Positions 57,010 through 64,000 of a stretch of DNA of 64,000 nt are shown in pieces. Made by a program: the position numbers and the translations under genes. The notes under the pieces were generated by a model, which was given only the letters and a program-made list of their open reading frames with translations, was not told the DNA's origin and ran no database searches. Position 1 is the first letter of the stretch. Every line of letters begins with the position of its first letter. Source of the stretch: Drosophila miranda (Eukaryota; Arthropoda; Insecta; Diptera; Drosophilidae); contig NC_046673.1 in assembly GCF_003369915.1 (NCBI RefSeq), forward strand, positions 23,551,718-23,615,717, in the 5' to 3' direction.

Positions 57010-57604
57010 AGTGACATATCCATAATTCCCCACATCCCATACACATTATGTTTATGTACAATTCATCCACCCCATCCACACAAGTAACAGGACCCCACTC
57101 AAGAATCAATAACTGTTTCTTCCCATACTCCAAGCTAGGGCCCCCCATAATATAAACAATGGACCACATTGTTTCATCAACATTAGAATCACGCCACTCT
57201 CGAGAAATCGATTCTTTAGAATCACGCCACTCATGAGGACCAATCAAAGCTAGACATAAAACCAAGGAGTATCACATTCCTAGCTCCGTCATGTAATGCA
57301 ACACCGATCGCCAGCAGTGGATGCCTTTCATCAAAGCCGACGCATCCCCAAATATCGATCCAGGCACGTACGCCACCGACACGAAGATGCAGTCGAGGAA
57401 AGCAACGCCCGAAGCCAGAGTCGGGAGTTCCAAGAGAAGGGCTCATGGAAACTAGCCAGCAGCAGAGAGATCAGTTCCGTTTGAGACAAGCAGACCCAAA
57501 GTCAAGTCGGGGAATTCATTTAAATCTTGTGACATAAAGATATTTAAGTTGTAAAATAAAAGTCTTTTTTAAAAAACTTAAAATCGAGTTGCGGATATTT
57601 AACT
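57010..57604 (+). repeat. 3' LTR of the gypsy/17.6-like element
   Basis: 595 bp, with two more T than the 5' LTR in the run near 57565. It is followed by the ATAT target duplication and then single-copy sequence. Confidence 0.88.
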
Positions 57605-57774
57605 ATATGTATATCCGTTCTATGCAAATAATGTGAGGAAAAGCTGCAGGTATTGCTATTGATATTTTTCCATTGGAGCTGCATGAATACAATTTACCAA
57701 ATACCTTCTAATCTCTTAATACAACTCTTACGAGTACTAATCATACTGGAGCCAAAGACAATATAAATAGTAGG

Positions 57775-58218
57775 ATGAGTAACGACCATTCATATTTTTT
57801 TGCACGACTTTTGAAAGTGGACGCAGGCGCTCCAAAATTTGGTTTTTTTAAGCAACAAAACAGCGCTTGGAACCTGAGGCTGAGCTTTGCCTGCTTGTAT
57901 GGGCTTTATATGACCGCGCTATTGAAAAATGCCCTTTACTTTAAAGTTTTTTGGAGCGCTGTTGAGATTGCTAAAATGTATGGGCGCTACTCAGCTTACT
58001 ATTACATTGTCTTTGCTGGAACCGCGTATCTTTTGCTCAGGAGAGAATTTTCTACATTGAAAAGATCGCAGACCATTGTCTGTTGGGCCTTTGTAGTTTA
58101 CATTTTGATGAGAAATTTTACCATTGGAGATTGCTCGAAAATAAAAAATGCGAATATGTATATATTTTTTTTTTTTTTACTATTTTTAATACATTTTCTT
58201 TGTTTTTTGCATGCATAA
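57775..58218 (+). CDS. Small hydrophobic (multi-pass membrane?) protein ORF
   Basis: 147 codons beginning MSNDHSYFFARLLKV. There are hydrophobic segments at about residues 36-60, 70-90 and 100-112, and a very hydrophobic tail (129-146) read partly from a T-run. Residues 1-110 have an ordinary composition, with charged loops (RREFSTLKR) between the hydrophobic parts, so this could be a membrane protein or a broken receptor exon. I do not recognise the family. TATAAATAG lies only about 10 bp before the ATG, so the true first exon or start may be elsewhere. The T-run near 58165 may mark an intron or decay. Confidence 0.35.
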   Translation: MSNDHSYFFARLLKVDAGAPKFGFFKQQNSAWNLRLSFACLYGLYMTALLKNALYFKVFWSAVEIAKMYGRYSAYYYIVFAGTAYLLLRREFSTLKRSQTIVCWAFVVYILMRNFTIGDCSKIKNANMYIFFFFLLFLIHFLCFLHA

Positions 58219-60073
58219 ATATGTAACTCGTATAATATTGTTGTTGTTAATACACAGAGAAAGCAATTGATGTTCCGTCTTGCTGATAATTATGCCATCT
58301 ATATACGTATACGATGTTTCCCGTTGTCGATCGGGGTAAATCCAATACAATATTTGTTGTGTAGATATTTAGGTAAATATATTTCGCGTATACGCGTATA
58401 TTGATGTAGATGTTTTACTATGCATGTAAGGGAGGGTGCGTTAACGCGTTAACGCACATATGTATGTGTGTGTGATATCAAAAAAGTTACATAATTTCAT
58501 TATGCTTGACTTACATACATATATCCAAAAGATATCCACCGAAAAAAAAAACAAAAAATATGATTGATTAAACGGATTCATTTCGATTCGATTCGATTCG
58601 ACCCTCGTTTGTTTTGTGGTTTTTCGCTTTTTGTTGTTCTTTTTCTTTTATCAGATGAATATGTTTTTATTAAACACTCATGTATATTTTTCATATAAGT
58701 ATTGTATATATATATGTAAATCGTATATAAGTATTGTATATGTGTTGTATATATTTAAGATATTCCTCCTTCTGTTTTCCGTTTTGTGTTTCAGTTGTAT
58801 ATTATTACCAAGTGCCTTAGTTGAAAAAAATCATTTGTTTTACTTGTTTGTTGTAAACGTTTACAAATATTCGTGGACACATAGAGTTCTATAAATTGTT
58901 GCCGTTTCCGTGGTTCGTGTGCACATCCAATGCATATAAGAGTATGTGTCCCATAACCCCATAATGGTGGGGGGACAAAGATTCGACTAATTTCGTTATG
59001 AAATCGTATGAGGAAATGCCTCCGAATATGTATGTATGTATATTCAATTCAACAAAATTACGACACTGACGACAAGAGGACAAAAGCACGGTACAGTGCG
59101 CTACACAACAATATAGAGTATTTAGTATGTGATCCAAAAAATTAACTCTTTCTGAGGCATATAAATACAAATGTACATACATATGTATGTTTGATCCTCC
59201 TGCCAGTTCAATAATAATCAGTTCAACAAACACTTTCATCCATATATCTTATAGCACTGTTCCCTCGTTCACACAATCCGGCCAGTCCGTACTCATATGT
59301 GTCGCATATGTATATTGTATAGAAACTCTCTTCTCATCCACGCTTCCTATTTATCATTTTCTTTTTCGGTTTCATTCTGTTTCAGCTACTACCTTAACAA
59401 CAAATGGTTTGTACAGACAACATTTCTCATTTCCCTTAGCTTTGTTGGCTTTGCCGCTCCCTTTTCTTAGCCTAGATCTGTAGATCATAGATATATCCAT
59501 ATCAATATCAATATATATGTATATAGATATAAATGTATATGTATCTGTATATGTATTTGTATATTCCTTAGCACTCTATATAGTTGCTATATAACATGTA
59601 GATCTTAAACGACTATCGACAAAAAAAACACGCGTGTATATTTGGATATTCAGTTATTTACTAAATATATAAAAACTAAAAAAAAAACACATTTTCGTAT
59701 GGCTACTTTAGATATTAAAGAATAAGAATAAGCGAGAAGGAAACAAATGGATAATGTTGATAATGCAGATAGTGCACATAATGGAGTTAATGCATAATGG
59801 ATCGAGTGTGGGATGGGGCTGGGATGCTGTTTTGTTCAGAACGATTCGCTATATATTGTAATAAATATATTCGATATTTTGGGGAATCCCAAAGCTTCAT
59901 GGGGAAACCCTTCAAAAAACTACTACACAAGTAATATGTGGCCGCGGACTTTGTGCCTTAAATATTGGCCTAAATTTTACACCAAAAGTGGTTATGTTTA
60001 TGGGTTATGTTTATGGTTGTGGTTTGTGGTTGTGGTTGCAGGACTCTGTCCCGTTCCATTCCATCCTGCCATT
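58219..60073 (-). other. AT-rich non-coding region, probably including the RhoGEF 3' UTR
   Basis: No convincing gene is seen on either strand. Features are a perfect palindrome at 58436-58457 built around GTTAACGCGTTAAC; a GATTC-type tract at about 58580-58600; ATGT/TATA microsatellites at 58700-58760 and 59500-59570; and an AATAAA on the - strand at about 58664-58669 that could end a long 3' UTR. Small ORFs here look random. Confidence 0.45.
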
Positions 60074-60373
60074 TTAAAACTCCTTCAAGCTGCCGCCCCG
60101 CTTTAGCTTCGTGAGCCGCTTCAAGCTGGAGCTCAGTATGCCTCCAGATCCACCGCCGGTGCTGGTGCTGGGACGAAGGGCCCCGCCCTCGTTGCCGGCA
60201 CTGCGATCGCGCTGCATAAACGATCCGCGGAAGCGGACACGTGCGCGTCCCCGCCGCTGCTGCTGCAGCTGCTGTTGCTGCTGCTCTCCCATGCGGCGCC
60301 ACAGCTCCGAGAGGGGCGGATGGTGCTGGTGGGGTTGCTGCTGAAGGGTGCAGCAGCACACCAACTCCTGATT
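60074..60373 (-). other. In-frame 99-codon extension beyond the RhoGEF stop
   Basis: After the TAA at 60374-60376 the same frame stays open for 99 codons to a TAA at 60074-60076. The extension contains HPPLSELWRRM, a polyglutamine run, a basic stretch (RRGRARVRFRG) and a coding-looking end SSSLKRLTKLKRGGSLKEF. A CAG acceptor-like site with a pyrimidine-rich lead (ACCCTTCAG) lies about 30 bases into it, so an alternative splice could skip the stop. Stop-codon readthrough is the other possibility. It could also be chance openness in GC-rich 3' UTR. Confidence 0.45.
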
Positions 60374-63300
60374 TTATAATTTCTTCTCCCACACCACTAT
60401 GTGGGCATCATTGGAGTTGGCCGTCAGTGACGGACTCGACGGCGATGATCCCCCACTGCCGCCAGCATTCCCCGAGCCGCTCGGTCCGCAGCCGGAGCCA
60501 GAGGCCTCGTTTTTGCCACCACTGCCACCCTTGTGGCTGGGCGATGAGTTTGGGCTTTGCCACAAGTGGCGCCAGTAGCCGCGTCCCCCCATCAGGGTGA
60601 TCACGGTGCGCGGCCCGTCGGCGCTCTGCTGCTGCTGCTGCTTGGTGTTCTGCTTCTGCTTGCGCTTCAGTGTGGCCACGGCAGCCGCTGGCTTGTCCGA
60701 CGACTGTCCAGCAGCTCCTGCACCTCCTGCTGCTGCTGCTAAGGTTCCTGCTCCCAAGGTGTTCTCCGTTTTATTGGGAGTGCTGTGCTGGGTCTGGGTC
60801 TGGGTCTGCTGCTGATGATGATGGATGTCGGCGGTGGTCATGAGGCCGTTCTCGGAGATGTTTCCCAGGTCGCTGCCAGTGCCGGATGTCTTGTGGCTGG
60901 CGCTGCTGCTGTTGCGCGAGACGGATCGGCCGCCAAAGAGACGGATGCCCATGCTCTCCTCGCTGCCCGACGACGTGTATAGGCTGGAGGACTTGGAGTC
61001 CACGGACCAATTGGAGAGATCGAGGGAACGCGGCCTAGAGGCCTTCATGCGCAGGCGCCGATCCAGGGTGCACACCTTGCCGGGTATTGCCGCCAGTTCG
61101 GGATCGGATCGACGCATTCCCTCGTACATCATGTCCATGAGATTGCCCTGCGTCCCCTCCTCGGCATCGTAGTCCTCCTTCACGAAGATCAGCTTGCCAT
61201 AGAGTCCGTATACATCGCAGTAGCCCTGCTCACTGCCATGCTGGGAGCCCGAGCCGGAACCCCCTCCAGCACTCCCAGAAGCGCCTGATGCGCCTCCTCC
61301 AGCCGCTCCACCCGTCGAGCCATGTCCCCGTGGTAGAGTTTTGGACATTCTGGCATCCTGGGCTGCGCCCAGATCTCGGAACCGCTTGCGATGGAACGCC
61401 GGCGAATTTGCCAGCGAAGCCCGGATCTTGGCCGTGAAACTCTGGTCCAGCGATCCCTGCTTGTCCAGCTTGGAGCTGCGCGGCGAGGAAGCGGCCGAGG
61501 GAACGGCCGAGTCACCGCTGGCGGCTGGGACCTCCGTGCTGAGGTCTCGGATCATGACGGAGCCAGAGGGAATCGAGGAGCTATCCGCCGACTTGTTTAG
61601 ATCGCGGCGCAAAACAACAGAGCAATCGTCGATCTCCAGCTTCGGATCGGCGTCGATGGCCGGCAGCTGGAGGTCGTCGCCCATACTGGGTACTGTCGGT
61701 ACAGTAAGCCCGGTCAGCGGCGGCTTGTAGGTGGGATAGACCTTCGGGATGAGTGGTAGCAAGAAGGTGATCGGCCCGAAGTGCGCGTGACACGACATGT
61801 TGATGCCGCCGCTGATTATGGGCACCCCCTCGAGGCGGGGCAGCGGAATGGTGACAGCGATGCCCACATTGGTGCCCACCCAGAGGAGGCCCTTGCAGGC
61901 CATCAGGGCGGTCACATAGACAGAGGTGTTATTGAGCGGCTGCTCCTTTCGGCCATCGTGGCGCAACACGCTGGACGCGATATTGATATCCTGCAGGTGC
62001 TTGAACGTCTCTGTGTGGTAGAGACAGAGCACCGTGGAGTTCTTCAGCGAGATCCACAGGCCGATGCCCGAGTGGGCCATCAGGTTCACCTCCTGGGTGG
62101 CCCCGTGCTGCACCTCGAAGCTCCGCTGGATCTCCCCGTTGAGGGCGTTCAGCACGTACACCCGATTCGAGCACGAGGCATAGATATTCATGTTGATCGG
62201 CAGCAGACTGGGCACGGGGAAACCCGTTTCGCTCAGCGCAATCAGCTGCGGATCGCGCATCTGCCAGACCCCGTCGAAGGCCCGCCGATAGATCAGGACG
62301 CTGGCATTCGAGAGGGCCACATAGATGGCATCAAAATGGTAGAGGATCCGCTTCACGGCACCCGGCACCGCGTAGCTGCCGAGCTGCTCCTCCTGCTCCG
62401 GATTGCGGGCCGAAAAGATCAACAGCTTGCGGCTGTCGGTGCCCATCCAAATGAGATCGCCCAGCAGGCTCGCTGCCGGCTCCTCGCGCTGGATCTTCCA
62501 CTGATCCAGTCCCTTGATAAACTCCAGTGCCGACACCTGTGTCTCCTGCAGATCGAATCCGCCGGCCTCCCTCAAATTGCCCGCCTGCTGCGGATGCTGG
62601 GCAAAGATTGCGACGTGCGAGGAGGTACCATCGCTGCTGCACATCCACAGGTAGTTCAGCTGCTTGTGCCGCCGTCGAGCATTGCCGCTCTGCTTCGTGT
62701 CGTTGGCAATGCTGTAATAGCATCCACAGCGCACCTGCAATCAAACAAAACAAAGGATATAAAATGGGTAAAATATGAGCATTCCAAGTGCGTTCTTTGG
62801 GGTCTTTCGGGAATGCTTCAAAGCAATATCTATGTGTACAGAAATGTGTAACAGATGTGTACAGAACCTGACCAATAGAATCCTTAAAGATGTTCTAACG
62901 AAAGGCATTGGATTGGATTGGTTTATTATCGTTGTATCGTGTGAAGTAGTACTCATTTGAAGTCTCATTTGAATTAATTTTGCTATGGCGTGTGCCGCAG
63001 CAAAGACGCATCTCTGAGAGAGATACTACGAGTATGTCCATCGTATATTAGGGTATAGATCAGGCTCATTTATTGATGCCTTAAAGAGGTGGACACAAGA
63101 TTAGCTTATTCTTTGAAAAAAGGAGGGACGGAGGGAGAGTGGAGAGAGGAAGAGTGTGCTGCCATTCTGCCTGCAAAGTCTTCCATTTCCCCACGAGCCC
63201 CTCTTAGTGGCTCCCCGCTGGTGGCTCGTGATTCCACGAGATGTACGCACCTCGGATTGATGCTGTGACTTGAAGATGGGCATTGCCTTGACAAAGAGCG

Positions 63301-64000
63301 GCATCTTGCGCGACTGCTTCTGCTGTATAGCCTCCTGGAGCTGCAACTGCTCGGGTGTGTGATGCGGCACCTGCCGATCGGCGGACTGCATGGCCGGGTG
63401 GCCCGGCTGGGAGCCACTACGCTCCCAGGCGGGAGAGTTGTTCGGATCGAGGGCCAGCTGGGCCAGGCGCAGCTCCGTGATCCACTCTTTCTTCACGTGC
63501 GGACTCTGCGTCTGGAATGTGAAGGTCTCCTCCTTGCCGGACTTGTGGCGGCCGACCACCTGCAGACAGCACGAGTCCACCCAGGCCATTTCCTCGTCCT
63601 TGCGCTGAATAGAGCCCTGTATGGCATTCAGGACGGTGCGCGTCGTGTTGGCATTCAGATCCTTGTAGCTGCCCTTGAGGCTCCCCACCAGATCGTGGAT
63701 GCGCGAGATCACCTCGTAGTCGTACATCAGAGTGCTCATCTCGCTGCACAGGTTGTCGGCACCGCTTGTCAAAGCCGCGGCCGGCGAGCTGCTGTCCGCT
63801 CCGCCATGGCCAGGAAGAGTGCCGTGGGCGTAGGGGCTGCCGGTGGCGTGGCCAGTGCTGCCGTTGGACTTGAGACTGCCGCCGCGATTGAGACCTGCAA
63901 GACGATGCAAGATGCAAGATGCAAGATGCAAGAGTTGAGGATTAAGGACTTCGAAAATATAGATTCGATGTACGATCTATTCACCTGCTGTGAGGATTCG
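60374..64000 (-). CDS. RhoGEF, ARHGEF10/ARHGEF17-like, C-terminal part (5' end outside window)
   Basis: Exons inferred on the - strand are 64000-63985, 63894-63251 and 62734-60374; introns are GT-AG (90 bp and 516 bp) and all phases agree. The exchange (DH) domain lies outside the window. The middle exon carries the PH-like part, ending in VKKEWITELRLAQLAL followed by DPNNSPAW, typical of this RhoGEF group. The last exon starts with a beta-propeller-like region (NYLWMCSSDGTSSH, LIWMGTDSRKLLIF, LLWVGTNVGIAV). About 430 residues of low-complexity S/G/Q-rich sequence with possible phosphorylation clusters follow. The chain ends HIVVWEKKL, which looks like the closing propeller strand. The protein would activate Rho-family GTPases at the cytoplasmic membrane or cytoskeleton. 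Which fly paralogue this is cannot be settled here. Confidence 0.82.
63895..63984 (-). other. 90-bp intron with GATGCAA tandem repeat
   Basis: Donor CAG/GTGAAT at 63985/63984 and acceptor TTGCAG at 63900-63895. Four tandem copies of the 7-mer GATGCAA lie at about 63904-63931 on +. This is useful as a size-variable marker. Confidence 0.7.

Larger units (their letters stand above)
50505..57604 (+). mobile_element. Gypsy/17.6-like (errantivirus-type) LTR retrotransposon with env
   Basis: The element is 7.1 kb. LTRs are 50505-51097 (593 bp) and 57010-57604 (595 bp). They start AGTGAC, end AACT, and differ, as far as I could compare, only by two T in one run. The target duplication is ATAT (50501-50504 and 57605-57608). 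The order is gag, pol (protease, RT, RNase H, integrase), env. The 4-bp AT-rich duplication, AGTGAC start and serine-tRNA primer site place it near 17.6, 297 and related errantiviruses. It is a recent insertion. Confidence 0.92.

Noticed and set aside
59970-60392. 140-codon alanine-rich ORF overlapping the RhoGEF end
   Set aside because: It is frame-shifted relative to the gene and made of CAG-repeat translation. The in-frame extension at 60074-60373 is the better candidate.
61781-62851. 356-codon ORF on the + strand
   Set aside because: It is the antisense of the RhoGEF coding exon. GC-rich codon bias opens the opposite frame, and it has no domain and no start context.

Overview
The window looks like insect nuclear DNA, most probably Drosophila. 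The evidence is: an errantivirus-type gypsy/17.6-like element with a serine-tRNA primer site; a copia-type element with the half-initiator-tRNA primer site; I/jockey/R1-type LINE pieces; P-superfamily and Tc1-type miniature elements; short GT-AG introns; and, at the right end, a fly-style RhoGEF gene full of homopolymer runs. Species and chromosome cannot be read from the sequence. I see no CRISPR arrays, rRNA, tRNA or bacterial-type genes.

Layout. (1) Positions 1 to about 48.7 kb are a transposon-rich tandem array. Its core is an unrecognised 279-residue protein gene present eleven times: seven copies on the + strand (1-30745) and four on the - strand (38715-48218). Five copies are open over all 279 codons, one runs off the left window edge, and five are broken. 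Each copy is intronless and ends in a shared 3' UTR with AATAAA and a poly(A) run. Four array units lack the gene at exactly the same site, so the gene entered the unit as a retrocopy and was amplified with it. The unit (about 2.2-2.5 kb with the gene) also holds a hAT-transposase C-terminal remnant, the end of a LINE ORF1, a 9-bp GC-rich VNTR and one of two upstream modules, A or B. (2) The array is interrupted by a copia-type element that exists twice because a segment of at least 8.3 kb was duplicated (about 2.3-10.8 kb and 29.4-37.9 kb). Other inserts are a Tc1 remnant, a jockey-type gag remnant, a FLYWCH/Mutator-like transposase gene (11369-14582) with nested miniature elements in its first intron, an R1/jockey-type LINE 3' end, two halves of an unclassified DNA transposon, and an I/jockey-type LINE ORF1. 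(3) 48.7-57.6 kb holds a second copy of the P-superfamily miniature element, a dispersed repeat, and a young gypsy/17.6-like element (50505-57604) with nearly identical LTRs, a 4-bp target duplication, and gag, pol and a broken env. (4) From 57.6 kb the DNA becomes single-copy: a small membrane-protein ORF (57775-58218), a long AT-rich stretch, and the 3' part of a RhoGEF gene on the - strand (60374-64000).

How the parts relate. The two arms of the array face each other across a 7.2-kb spacer (31245-38478). Transcripts from both arms could pair, which is the geometry of hairpin-siRNA and meiotic-drive loci in Drosophila (Stellate/Su(Ste), Dox/Nmy). That comparison is inference. What the sequence shows directly is the inverted amplification, the retrocopy signature with empty sites, and the mixture of open and broken copies.
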